From Fen-1362 sp049516395 (GTDB lineage: Bacteria; Planctomycetota; Phycisphaerae; Sedimentisphaerales; Anaerobacaceae), in NCBI GenBank assembly GCA_049516395.1, contig JBEKTD010000004.1, forward strand, positions 352,317-416,316: a DNA stretch of 64,000 nucleotides, given 5' to 3'. Below the pieces are notes generated by a model. That model had not been told where the DNA came from. It saw only the letters and a program-made list of their open reading frames with translations, and did not search any database. Both the position numbers and the translations under genes were made by a program. Position 1 is the first letter of the stretch. Every line of letters begins with the position of its first letter. Positions 24,070 through 32,408 of the stretch are shown piece by piece.

Positions 24070-25173
24070 ATGCGAAGAGCGACGTTATTGATATTGGCGG
24101 TCGGTTTGGTTCTGGCGGGTTGCGAAGATAAGCCCCAGTTTACGCCGGAAGAGATGGCAAAGCTGCCGCTTGCCAAACGCGACGGGCTTCCTGAGGTCAG
24201 CGGCGGTTTTACTCTGGCGGTGGGCGACCAGACAATCACATCGGATGAAGTTATTAGTCCCGTTTTTGAAAAGCTTGCTGCGGCGGCGCAGAGGACCGAT
24301 TTTGAGAAATTCAGAAGTGTCGCGGAACCGGAGATTGAGCATCAGCTTATGGACAGGATAGTTAATGCGCTGCTTTACAGCAGGGCAAAAAAAGATGCGG
24401 GCGATAAACTTGACGATGAGCTTGATAAGGTAACCACCGCGGAAGTCAGAAAATACGTGATGGATTTCGGGGGAGATTACGCCAAAGCGGGTCAGTCGTT
24501 AAAGCAGATGGGGATGGACTGGACTAAGTTTGAGGAATATAAAAAACGATACATATTGAGTCAGAGTTATCTGGCTCAGAAATTGCCGAAAGACCAGCCG
24601 ATTACGTATAGCGAGATGATGTCGGCGTATGATGCAACAAAAGAGCAGTTGTACGGAACGCCTGGGGTATTGCGGTTTCGTCTTATCGACCTTGAGCTGG
24701 CGAAGATGCGGGATATCGACGGCAACAGGCCTCGCCAGGAGCAGGCCAGGGAGCTTATCGATGGTATTGTGAAGCGCATAAAGCAGGGAGAGAATTTTGT
24801 GCAAGTAGCTAATGAGTATTTAAAGGTAAACAATGCCTTAACGGCCGGGGATGTGAACGCCGCCCCGGATTCGCTTGTGGCGCCGTATGATGTTCTAGTC
24901 CCAAAGGCGGCGACGATGAAGCCGGGAGAGGCGACAGGGCCTGTTGAGGTGGAAGGGCACATTTTCGTTATGCAGCTTGTTGAATATCAGCCGAAAAGCG
25001 TAGAGCCGTTCGAAAAGGTCCAGAACCAGGTTAAGGCGAGGATATCATTCGAGCGTATGCGTCAGGCGATTGATAAGGTAAATGAGCAGCTTGTTGAGCA
25101 GGCCTCGGCGGCGGACAGGGCAAAATTCGTGGATTTTTGTGTGCGCGAAATTTACAGAGTGGCCAATAAATAG
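24070..25173 (+). CDS. Lipoprotein with parvulin-type peptidyl-prolyl isomerase domain
   Basis: Probable SurA/PpiC-like folding factor outside the inner membrane. The ATG at 24070 gives MRRATLLILAVGLVLAGC, a lipoprotein signal with lipobox LAGC; a TTG 15 bases upstream is a weaker alternative. An N-terminal helical chaperone-like region (residues about 50-180) is followed by a parvulin-like segment (about 190-310: LRFRLIDLELAKMR, IKQGENFVQVANEYLKVNN, MKPGEATGPVEVEGHIFVMQ). The C-terminus is a long helix. The parvulin motifs are recognisable but weak, so catalysis is uncertain. acpS follows after 15 bases and mnmG after that, so it heads a likely operon. Confidence 0.8.
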   Translation: MRRATLLILAVGLVLAGCEDKPQFTPEEMAKLPLAKRDGLPEVSGGFTLAVGDQTITSDEVISPVFEKLAAAAQRTDFEKFRSVAEPEIEHQLMDRIVNALLYSRAKKDAGDKLDDELDKVTTAEVRKYVMDFGGDYAKAGQSLKQMGMDWTKFEEYKKRYILSQSYLAQKLPKDQPITYSEMMSAYDATKEQLYGTPGVLRFRLIDLELAKMRDIDGNRPRQEQARELIDGIVKRIKQGENFVQVANEYLKVNNALTAGDVNAAPDSLVAPYDVLVPKAATMKPGEATGPVEVEGHIFVMQLVEYQPKSVEPFEKVQNQVKARISFERMRQAIDKVNEQLVEQASAADRAKFVDFCVREIYRVANK

Positions 25174-25188
25174 TGTTTGGATTATAGG

Positions 25189-25584
25189 ATGGGAATAATC
25201 GCACATGGCATAGATTTGGTTGATTTTCCTCGAATAGAGGATATGGTCAAACGCCACGGCGAGCGGTTTTTGGACAGGGTCTTTACCGCTTCGGAACAGC
25301 AATACGCGAATTCCAACAAAAACGGGATTGAAAAATTGGCCGGCCGGTTTGCCGCAAAAGAGGCGGTGCTGAAACTTGTGGGAACGGGCTGGCGAGGCAA
25401 AATCGCCTGGACGGATATTGAGGTGGTTAATACCGAGACGGGGCAGCCGGAGGTGAAACTAACCGGCGAGGTAAAAAAAATTGCCGACAAACTCGGCATC
25501 ACGCAGATAAGCGTCAGCATTACTCATACCGCCAATTTTGCCATCGCCTCCGCAGTGGCATTAGCAGAATCAAATGGGCGCTAA
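25189..25584 (+). CDS. acpS: Holo-[acyl-carrier-protein] synthase
   Basis: Transfers 4'-phosphopantetheine from CoA to apo-ACP. At 131 residues it is the usual size. The Mg-binding motif is GIDLVDFPRIEDMV (Asp), with FTASEQQYANS, the hallmark LAGRFAAKEAVLKLVGTGWR (Glu and Lys), and SISHT-like SVSITHTANFAIASAVAL at the C-terminus. I choose the ATG at 25189 (MGIIAHGIDL) as usual in the family, although the only SD is a short AGG directly before it. It overlaps the mnmG start by 11 bases. Confidence 0.95.
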   Translation: MGIIAHGIDLVDFPRIEDMVKRHGERFLDRVFTASEQQYANSNKNGIEKLAGRFAAKEAVLKLVGTGWRGKIAWTDIEVVNTETGQPEVKLTGEVKKIADKLGITQISVSITHTANFAIASAVALAESNGR

Positions 25585-27421
25585 TAATTTTGATTGTGTG
25601 GTAATCGGGGCGGGGCACGCCGGTATAGAGGCCGCGCACGCGGCTGCGAGAATCAGTGCAAAGACGGCTCTTATCACAATCGACAAAAATCAAATCGGGG
25701 CGATGAGCTGCAATCCCGCGATAGGCGGACTTGCCAAGGGTCAGATTGTCCGCGAGGTTGACGCACTCGGCGGGCTTATGGGGCTGGCGACCGACGCGAC
25801 GGGGATTCAATTCAGGATGCTCAATCGCTCGAAAGGGCCTGCTGTGCAGTCGCCACGCGCTCAGGCGGACAAATACAAGTATCAGCAATTTATGATTTCC
25901 GCATTGGAACAAACGCCGAATCTGACTATCGTCGAGCAAATGGCTATTGAGATTATTGCTGAGAATAGTCGCGTTGTCGGCGTGCGGGGCAAAGACGGCT
26001 GGGTGTGTGATGCCAAAACGGTGATAGTGGCGACGGGGACATTTTTGCGCGGGCTTATGCACATAGGGCAGGAGAGTTTCGAGGGTGGCAGGCGAGGTGA
26101 ACCGGCGTCTGATGACCTTTCGGGTTGTCTTGAGCGGCTGGGTCTTGTTGTCAAACGGCTGAAGACCGGCACGCCGCCCCGGCTGGACGCGAGCACGATT
26201 GATTATGGCAAGCTCGAAGCACAGCAGGGCGATAAGGAGCCGGCACCGTTTTCATTTATGAATGACAGAATCGACCGGCCGCAAATACCCTGCTGGATTA
26301 CCTATACCAATGAGAAGATTCATAAGCTGATTCGCGATAACCTCGACCGTGCGCCGCTTTATACGGGCCAGATAAAATCGACCGGGCCGCGATACTGCCC
26401 GAGCATCGAGACCAAGATTATTCGCTTCGCCGAGAGGGAGCGTCACCAGGTATTTCTTGAGCCGGAGGAATTGGAGCAAAAGGTTATTTACTGCAATGGC
26501 ATCAGCACGTCGCTGCCCAAAGACGTTCAGGATGAGATTATCAGGAACCTGCCTGGCTGTGAGAACACCGGCATTGTGCATTATGGCTACGCGATTGAAT
26601 ATGATTACTGTCCGCCTGTGCAGTTGAAGAGTAATCTTGAGACAAAAAAAATTGCGGGGCTTTTCCTTGCGGGGCAAATCAACGGCACAAGCGGCTACGA
26701 AGAGGCGGCGGGGCAGGGCATTATCGCGGGAATAAACGCTACGAAATTTCTGCAGGGAACTGAGCCGATTGTGCTGGGCAGGGACCAGGCGTATATCGGC
26801 GTGATGATTGATGATTTGCTCACCAAAGGGCTTGGTATCGAGGGGGTCGGTATCCCAGATGAGCCATATAGGATGTTTACCTCGCGGGCGGAGTATCGGT
26901 TAAGCTTGCGGTCGGACAACGCGGACAGACGCCTGACAGAGATTGGCAGGGCGGCTGAGCTGGTCGATAACAAACGTTGGGAAAGATTTCAAAAGAAGTT
27001 GACCGATATAGAACGACTGAAGGAATATCTTACGAAAAATAAGCGGGACGGAATCGTCTTGTGGGAGCAGCTTCGCAGGCCGAACAGTCCGCTTGCGCCC
27101 TCGCTTGCGGAAATGCCCGAAATTAAAGACGCCGGCTTTAGCAGAGAGGTAATCGATGCAGCCGTCATCGACGCCAAATACGAGGGGTATCTTGTCAAGC
27201 AGGAGCGTCTTGCCGCCGGTCTGCAGACATGGGACAAAAAACAAATCCCGGCGGATTTGGATTATAGTGCGGTAACGCACCTGCGCCCGGAGGCGAAAGA
27301 GAAATTAACACTGTTCCGCCCTCAAACGCTTGGCCAGGCGGGACGAATCTCCGGCATAACGCCTGCCGATGTTACCGTCATTCAAATTCATCTTAAAAAA
27401 TATTATCAGGAAATCAGGTAA
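25574..27421 (+). CDS. mnmG: tRNA uridine-5-carboxymethylaminomethyl modification enzyme MnmG (GidA)
   Basis: FAD-dependent enzyme that, with MnmE, modifies U34 of certain tRNAs. The N-terminal FAD site reads CVVIGAGHAGIEAAHAAARI, followed by the signature GAMSCNPAIGGLAKGQIVRE and SKGPAVQSPRAQADK. GLFLAGQINGTSGYEEAAGQG and FTSRAEYRLSLRSDNADRRL are the second family signature, and the C-terminus has the helical MnmE-binding domain ending in GRISGITPADVTVIQIHLKK. Its length (615) is normal. It overlaps acpS by 11 bases and is followed after 9 bases by a radical SAM gene, so these four genes probably form one operon. mnmE is not in the window. Confidence 0.97.
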   Translation: MGANNFDCVVIGAGHAGIEAAHAAARISAKTALITIDKNQIGAMSCNPAIGGLAKGQIVREVDALGGLMGLATDATGIQFRMLNRSKGPAVQSPRAQADKYKYQQFMISALEQTPNLTIVEQMAIEIIAENSRVVGVRGKDGWVCDAKTVIVATGTFLRGLMHIGQESFEGGRRGEPASDDLSGCLERLGLVVKRLKTGTPPRLDASTIDYGKLEAQQGDKEPAPFSFMNDRIDRPQIPCWITYTNEKIHKLIRDNLDRAPLYTGQIKSTGPRYCPSIETKIIRFAERERHQVFLEPEELEQKVIYCNGISTSLPKDVQDEIIRNLPGCENTGIVHYGYAIEYDYCPPVQLKSNLETKKIAGLFLAGQINGTSGYEEAAGQGIIAGINATKFLQGTEPIVLGRDQAYIGVMIDDLLTKGLGIEGVGIPDEPYRMFTSRAEYRLSLRSDNADRRLTEIGRAAELVDNKRWERFQKKLTDIERLKEYLTKNKRDGIVLWEQLRRPNSPLAPSLAEMPEIKDAGFSREVIDAAVIDAKYEGYLVKQERLAAGLQTWDKKQIPADLDYSAVTHLRPEAKEKLTLFRPQTLGQAGRISGITPADVTVIQIHLKKYYQEIR

Positions 27422-27430
27422 TCGCTGGTT

Positions 27431-28513
27431 ATGAGTTTACTTTCGGATAATATTTATAATAAGCAGGCGGGGCGGGATGAGCCGAAATTCAAGATTTGGC
27501 GTAACGCCGGCCTTTTGCTGACTTATAAATGCAACGCTAAATGCGAATTTTGTTACTATAACTGTTCGTCGCAGCAGGGGCCTGCCTTTCGTAGCGAAGC
27601 GAAGAACGGGGGCTTGATGCTGGTCGATATGGCGATAAATGCCTGGCAATCGCTGAAAGAATTAGCGGGAGATAATGCTAAAATTCATATTACGGGAGGC
27701 GAGCCATTTTTATACTGGGAACATCTGCTGGAGATTCTGCGGGAAGCTAAAAAGAACAACCTTGGCCCTGCTTGCCACGGCGAAGCCCATCAGCGGAGCC
27801 GGGTTGATACGATTGAGACAAACGGCTTTTGGGCAGTTGATGAAAAGATTGTCAAAGAGCGAATAAAATCGCTCGATGAACTCGGTATGAGCCGGCTCAA
27901 AATCAGTTGCGACCCGTTTCATCAGGAATACGTCGATATTGAGCTGGTCAGGCGATTAGCGAAAACCGCAAAAGAATTGCTCGGTGACGCAAGAGTTTTA
28001 GTACGATGGGGAAAGTATCTTGATAAGCCGGTTGAGATGAAGAATATAACAACAGGCGAACGAAATAAGCATTATGTCGAAGCGTTAAAGGATTATCCCT
28101 GCCGGTTCACAGGCAGGGCGGCAGGGGGGATTGCTGAACTGGTCGCGTCGCAGACAGTTGAACAAATTGCATCCCGAAATTGCTCAAACACATTTCTTGA
28201 CGCCAAAGGCGTACATATTGACCCCTATGGCAATATCTTTAGCGGGACCTGCAGCGGGATAATCATAGGGAATACCGCTAAACGGCCTTTAGCTGAAATT
28301 TGGCAAAACTGGCAGCCGAGTAACGATAAGATAATTGAAACGCTGTTTAATTCAGGCCCCGCGGGATTATTAGACGAGGCAATCAAGGCCGGTTACACGC
28401 AATCGAAGCTGTATGCGGGTAAATGTCATCTCTGCACTTCAATTCGCCGGTTCTTCTTTGACAAGGGCCTCTACAAAACCGTCATCGGCCCGGCGGAATG
28501 TTACATGTTGTAA
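27431..28513 (+). CDS. Radical SAM protein, 360 aa
   Basis: The [4Fe-4S] motif is CNAKCEFC (C34, C38, C41) after LLLTYK, and IHITGGEPFLYW (86-96) is the SAM-binding segment. TIETNGFWA and KISCDPFHQEYV follow the usual barrel. The C-terminal half has FLDAKGVHIDPYGNIFSGTC and a late KCHLCTSIRRFF, so an auxiliary Fe-S cluster is possible but the SPASM pattern is incomplete. Substrate is unknown. Two short stretches, about residues 51-59 (PAFRSEAKN) and 112-124 (GPACHGEAHQRSR), look like in-frame repeat insertions (the DNA contains CGTAGCGAAGCGAAG and CTTGCCACGGCGAAGCC). It is probably co-transcribed with mnmG. Confidence 0.87.
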   Translation: MSLLSDNIYNKQAGRDEPKFKIWRNAGLLLTYKCNAKCEFCYYNCSSQQGPAFRSEAKNGGLMLVDMAINAWQSLKELAGDNAKIHITGGEPFLYWEHLLEILREAKKNNLGPACHGEAHQRSRVDTIETNGFWAVDEKIVKERIKSLDELGMSRLKISCDPFHQEYVDIELVRRLAKTAKELLGDARVLVRWGKYLDKPVEMKNITTGERNKHYVEALKDYPCRFTGRAAGGIAELVASQTVEQIASRNCSNTFLDAKGVHIDPYGNIFSGTCSGIIIGNTAKRPLAEIWQNWQPSNDKIIETLFNSGPAGLLDEAIKAGYTQSKLYAGKCHLCTSIRRFFFDKGLYKTVIGPAECYML

Positions 28514-28529
28514 CGCGATATTAGTCCTG

Positions 28530-29138
28530 TTATCTGCCGCCGGGGGGAGGGCCGCCGAAACCGCCGCCAAAGCCGCCGCGACCCGGGGTTACGCCTCGTT
28601 CCTGCATACGGTTCATCAAATCCTGGCGGAATTGCATCATTTTTACTGATGTATCAGCGCTTATTCTTGAAGAACGTTCTCTTCTTCTTTCAGTATTCAC
28701 CCGTGGTCGCTGCCCCATATTTGCGCCTCTCTGGCCGAAACGTGGCCGATTGGCGTCGGCTGGGCCAAATCTCGCAAAGCGGTTCGGATCAGGACCATTG
28801 GCATCGTTGGCGTCTCTTGCCGCCCGCCGGGCCTCCATGTCATCAATTATCTTGTCTAAGTAAACCGTTTTTTCGTCGGCGGACAAATTGGCATACTCGT
28901 TTGCCTGGGCTGCCGCCCTTGCCATCATCGCCTCGCCCATTTGTTCTCGCATCTCCTGCCTTTTATCCTCGTTGGCGTCACGGAACTGGTTGGAGTCAAA
29001 ATACTGTCGAATCTGCTGGGGTGTCATTTTTGTGAAATCTGGTTTGCTGTAATGACTGACAGCCATTGTTACCCCAATTGCCGTGATGACAAGCAAAGTT
29101 ATTATCGCTATCGTAATTTTTTTATTTTTCTTTGTCAT
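28530..29138 (-). CDS. Membrane-anchored, Asn/Arg/Gly-rich protein, 202 aa
   Basis: It has one N-terminal hydrophobic helix (residues 8-28, TIAIITLLVITAIGVTMAV), then an extracytoplasmic helical region (MTPQQIRQYFDSNQF, AEEK-like LSADEKTVYLDKIIDDMEAR). The C-terminal part is low-complexity: PNRFARFGPADANRPRFGQR, a charged RRRERSSR stretch and a final glycine/proline-rich tail (GRGGFGGGFGGPPPGGR). It lies 3 bases after a pseudopilin gene on the same strand, so the two are likely co-translated. Function is not recognised; the context suggests a type II secretion-like or pseudopilus accessory role. Confidence 0.72.
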   Translation of the reverse strand: MTKKNKKITIAIITLLVITAIGVTMAVSHYSKPDFTKMTPQQIRQYFDSNQFRDANEDKRQEMREQMGEAMMARAAAQANEYANLSADEKTVYLDKIIDDMEARRAARDANDANGPDPNRFARFGPADANRPRFGQRGANMGQRPRVNTERRRERSSRISADTSVKMMQFRQDLMNRMQERGVTPGRGGFGGGFGGPPPGGR

Positions 29139-29141
29139 ATT

Positions 29142-29768
29142 TTACTGGTCCTGGTTTTTATAGTTGCCGATATGCCAGTCGGCAAACAAAAAGTTTTTCT
29201 GTCCGGCCCTTTTCCTGAATGTCCCCGTAAACCCGGGATGAACTTTGTCAAAATCACCCATAACTTCTATGTTATTCGCTTTGATGCCTTGCTGAACATC
29301 GCATGACTGGTATATTGTTATTCCACCAAGGCCATTTATGAGGGAACAATTCGGTGGCGGATCCGGATACCCTCGGTACCAATAACTGGTATTTCCAGTT
29401 CTTAAGTGGTAGGGTGGGGTGGCATCCGCTGTGGTATCCGCGGGGCAGACAAAGACCTTTGGCGTTTGCAGGAGTCGACCCAAAAATGTCGTTATAGGCG
29501 GCAGGTAAGCAGGGTCATTTGTGTTAGTGATAGACCACGGGTAGGCACAGGCAAGGGGAAAGATATCGCGGTTATCGTCAAGGTATGCCCTGAGTGCGAT
29601 GCCGATTTGCCGCAGATTTGCTGCGCAGTATGTTCGTTTTGCAGTGCCCCTGGCCCTGCCGAGCGCAGGAAGCAGTATTGCCATTAGAAGCCCGATTACG
29701 CTGATAACCACCAGTAATTCCACGAGTGTAAAAGCCCGGCCCAGTTTTTCATTGCCTGCAGGTTTCAT
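29142..29768 (-). CDS. Prepilin-type pseudopilin, 208 aa
   Basis: The N-terminus has the prepilin peptidase motif: KLGRAFTLVELLVVISVIGL, with cleavage expected before F and Glu at mature position +5. The hydrophobic helix continues to about residue 40 and is followed by AKRTYCAANLRQIGIALRAY, the hallmark of the planctomycete DUF1559-like pseudopilin family. The globular domain carries FVCPADTTADATPPY and the C-terminal FLFADWHIGNYK (FxDGHV-like element). Such proteins are present in many copies in Planctomycetota and are thought to be secreted or assembled as pseudopili. First gene of a two-gene operon. Confidence 0.9.
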   Translation of the reverse strand: MKPAGNEKLGRAFTLVELLVVISVIGLLMAILLPALGRARGTAKRTYCAANLRQIGIALRAYLDDNRDIFPLACAYPWSITNTNDPAYLPPITTFLGRLLQTPKVFVCPADTTADATPPYHLRTGNTSYWYRGYPDPPPNCSLINGLGGITIYQSCDVQQGIKANNIEVMGDFDKVHPGFTGTFRKRAGQKNFLFADWHIGNYKNQDQ

Positions 29769-29813
29769 ATCACAATTTATGACGGTCTATAATAGTAGTA
29801 TATTGCAGAAATC

Positions 29814-30287
29814 TTAGCAAAGTTCTTTGCAGATGTCGATTGAGTAATCGTCAATTCTGCCGGAGAGCGTTTTGCTCGGTTTTTGGCCCAACTCAAGCGA
29901 TTTCGGCTCAATGCCGAAAATCACTATTTTGTCCGGACATTCGCCGAGTTGCCTGGAAAGCTCGATAATTCGCAGGATATCCGCCTCATGAAGGGAGAAG
30001 TGCGTCATTTTTTTTGTGGTCTGAACGTCAGTCGGCTCGAATCGTTTGATTGTTCCCGGCTTCTTACCCATCTTAACACAGTCGATAATTACGGCTTTTT
30101 TGCGGTTAGCGATTAAATGCAGAACATTCATTCCGCCCGTGCCCGCGTCGATGAATTCAACGGAAGGGAATTTGTCCTGATGCTCAGAAAGCTTTCGGAT
30201 TAAATGAATGCCGATGCCCTCATCGGACAACAGCAGATTGCCGAGTCCTATGACGACAATTTCCTTTTTAGCTAATTGGTTTGTCAT
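29814..30287 (-). CDS. Hydrogenase maturation protease (peptidase M52)
   Basis: Removes the C-terminal extension of the [NiFe]-hydrogenase large subunit after nickel insertion. The N-terminal motif is VIGLGNLLLSDEGIGIHLIR, with the nickel-contacting acidic residue in SDEG and another in EFIDAGTGGMNVL; the third family block is THFSLHEADILRIIELS. At 157 residues the length fits. It lies downstream of the hydrogenase large subunit on the same strand, separated by 67 AT-rich bases that hold a perfect palindrome, and is the last gene of the hydrogenase locus. Confidence 0.93.
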   Translation of the reverse strand: MTNQLAKKEIVVIGLGNLLLSDEGIGIHLIRKLSEHQDKFPSVEFIDAGTGGMNVLHLIANRKKAVIIDCVKMGKKPGTIKRFEPTDVQTTKKMTHFSLHEADILRIIELSRQLGECPDKIVIFGIEPKSLELGQKPSKTLSGRIDDYSIDICKELC

Positions 30288-30299
30288 CTTGAAAAATTT

Positions 30300-30335
30300 A
30301 GAATTTAGAATTACGAATTAAGAATTCTAAATTCT
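30300..30335. repeat. Perfect 13-bp inverted repeat in AT-rich spacer
   Basis: AGAATTTAGAATT (30300-30312) and AATTCTAAATTCT (30323-30335) with a 10-base loop. It fills the spacer between the hydrogenase large subunit gene and its protease gene and is built of AATTCTAAATTCT words repeated through 30357, a common kind of dispersed intergenic repeat. It could act as a weak processing or attenuation site between the genes. Confidence 0.6.
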
Positions 30336-30354
30336 TCGTTCTCAATTCTCAATT

Positions 30355-31665
30355 CTATTTCACAAACTGCACATTGAGGAAATGCGTTGAGCAGGAGATG
30401 CACGGGTCATAAGCGCGGACTAACATTTCCAGTTTCAGTCGAATGTCCTTTTCGCTCTGGTCCAGGATTTCAGGCAGCAGTTTTTCGAAGTCCTTCTGGA
30501 TATTGGCGTGGTTCTGGTTCGTCGGGATGCAAATATCGGCAGCGACGCATTTGCCGTTCTTGTCGAATTCGTATTCGTGGAACAGTATTCCGCGGGGCGC
30601 CTCGACGCAGCCGGCGCCTTTACCTGCCTTGGGTGAGGATATAACTTTTTCCGTCTTCAGGCCCCTGACCAGCAACTGGTCGATAAGGTCGATGCTTGTC
30701 TCAACGATATGGAAGCATTCGACAAGCTGGGCTACGGTGTTCATATATGGATTGCAGCAGCCCTTTTGGAGTCCGAACATTTTCGCGGCGTCTTTGGCCA
30801 TCGGACTAAGCAATTCAGCGTTGTTGTTAAATCTTGCCAGTGCGCCGACCGCGTATGCGTCGCGATGCCACTTTGCCCATTTTGCCGTCGATTGTTCAAC
30901 CATGTATTCGTTTGCGACGTCGTGCCATTTCTCAATGGGTACAACCGCGTCTTTGTTGTCGTTGGATGTTACGCCGCCATGATAGAAGGTATATGTCGGC
31001 GGGGTAGTCTGCTTGAGTGATACATATTCGGTGGGGCGTTCAAATTTCGGGATGTTTGCCGCGACGCTCAAGACCACCTCGGCTATTTTTTTGAGGTCGG
31101 GCACAGCGTCTTTGAGTGTCTGCTGCAACTGGCGTAACTGTTTTTCAGTTGGTGTTCGGGTCAGCCCACCCGGTATAAGCGTTACCGGATGGGTCGTTCT
31201 GCCCGCGATGAGGTCCGACCAGTTATTGGCGATTCTGTGGGCCTTGACAATTGTCTTTACGGCGTCTGCCGCCCGTGCGACAAGAGGCACAACGGATGGT
31301 GTGCCAAAGAAATCCGGCGCTGCCAGGTATCCGACGTGCAGGGTATGGCTTTGCAATTGCTCGGAGTAATGCATCAGTATTCTCAGCTTGTCCGCCTGTT
31401 CGGAAACCTTGATGCCCAGCGCGGATTCCACCGCCTTGGTTGCGGCAAGCGAATGTGTAATTGAGCATATCCCGCAGATTCGCGAGACAATAGTTTGTAT
31501 GTCCTGGTAGCTGTGGCCGCGGACCATCGCCTCGAAGAATCGCGGCGCCTCGGGTACCTGCCACTGGAGCTTTTCGATTTTGCCGTTTTTCACGTTTACG
31601 ACTATGTTGCCGTGTCCTTCGACGCGGGTTATATGATGAACGTTGATATCGAGACTGTTATGCAT
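30355..31665 (-). CDS. [NiFe]-hydrogenase large (alpha) subunit, group 3-like
   Basis: Carries the NiFe(CN)2CO site of H2 oxidation or production. I start it at the ATG at 31665 (MHNSLDINVHHITRVEGHGN), which overlaps the delta-subunit stop by 8 bases; an in-frame codon 51 bases upstream is less likely. Nickel ligands are in RICGICSITHS (C64, C67) and DPCISCSTH (C422, C425), followed by a short C-terminal tail (FLNVQFVK) that the downstream protease would remove. The 436-residue length, with the gamma and beta subunits upstream, points to the cytoplasmic NAD(P)-linked sulfhydrogenase type (group 3b). Confidence 0.95.
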   Translation of the reverse strand: MHNSLDINVHHITRVEGHGNIVVNVKNGKIEKLQWQVPEAPRFFEAMVRGHSYQDIQTIVSRICGICSITHSLAATKAVESALGIKVSEQADKLRILMHYSEQLQSHTLHVGYLAAPDFFGTPSVVPLVARAADAVKTIVKAHRIANNWSDLIAGRTTHPVTLIPGGLTRTPTEKQLRQLQQTLKDAVPDLKKIAEVVLSVAANIPKFERPTEYVSLKQTTPPTYTFYHGGVTSNDNKDAVVPIEKWHDVANEYMVEQSTAKWAKWHRDAYAVGALARFNNNAELLSPMAKDAAKMFGLQKGCCNPYMNTVAQLVECFHIVETSIDLIDQLLVRGLKTEKVISSPKAGKGAGCVEAPRGILFHEYEFDKNGKCVAADICIPTNQNHANIQKDFEKLLPEILDQSEKDIRLKLEMLVRAYDPCISCSTHFLNVQFVK

Positions 31666-32407
31666 TTGTTGGCCCCTGACCGATTCCAAAAAGAACCATC
31701 TTTGCCTTGAGCGCATCGACGCTCAAACCATATCGTTCAATAACATCCTTTGCTCCATTGACGTTCGGATCATCAATGTAACCCCGACAGCCGAAGCATC
31801 TGAAGCCAGATGACGGGCATCTTGCGCCGCATCCGGCCCTGATAACAGGCCCTAAGCAAACCTGCCCATAGTCCCAGAGACACGGATTGCCTTTTGATTT
31901 GCATTCCACGCATACGGGCCATTCGGGTATCTCAGGCCGTTTACCCATAAGCAGGCAGCGAATCACGTATGTGAATTCTTTTCTGTCTATGGAGCAGCCG
32001 TGGATTTTGTAATCCACCTTGACCACCTCATCCACCGCTTTTGTCGGCATAGTTTCGAGATGAGGCATATCCGCCGATTTGCCGTAAACGCACTTTTTAA
32101 CGTCGCTCATCTCAAAGTTGTTCTTGAGCTTGTTGATGCCGCCGATTGTGGCGCAGGCGCCAAGAGCGATTAGCGTTTTTGCCCTTGTCCTGATAATCTC
32201 TAATCGTTTCTCGTCTTCGGGCCTGGTAATTGAACCTTCGATTATGGCTATGTCATATTCTCTGCTCTGCTCGCTCATTGCCTCTCGCCATTCGACCACT
32301 TCGACGTTATCGATGAGGTCGAGCAATTCTTCTTCGAGGTTTACGATTTGCAATTGGCATCCTTCGCAGCAGGCGAAATCGAAAATAGCTACTCTTGGTC
32401 TGTCCAT
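31658..32407 (-). CDS. [NiFe]-hydrogenase small (delta) subunit
   Basis: Electron-transfer subunit with Fe-S clusters. The proximal cluster is bound by CCEGCQLQ (C14, C17), GACATIGGINKL and the later Cys-rich part. It has HGCSIDRKEF, CVECKSKGNPCLWDYGQVCL and the C-terminal CGARCPSSGFRCFGCRGYID, as in the delta subunit of Pyrococcus-type sulfhydrogenase. There is no Tat signal, so it is cytoplasmic. It starts one base after the gamma-subunit stop and overlaps the alpha-subunit start by 8 bases, indicating tight translational coupling in the operon. Confidence 0.94.
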   Translation of the reverse strand: MDRPRVAIFDFACCEGCQLQIVNLEEELLDLIDNVEVVEWREAMSEQSREYDIAIIEGSITRPEDEKRLEIIRTRAKTLIALGACATIGGINKLKNNFEMSDVKKCVYGKSADMPHLETMPTKAVDEVVKVDYKIHGCSIDRKEFTYVIRCLLMGKRPEIPEWPVCVECKSKGNPCLWDYGQVCLGPVIRAGCGARCPSSGFRCFGCRGYIDDPNVNGAKDVIERYGLSVDALKAKMVLFGIGQGPTNA

Positions 32408-32408
32408 A

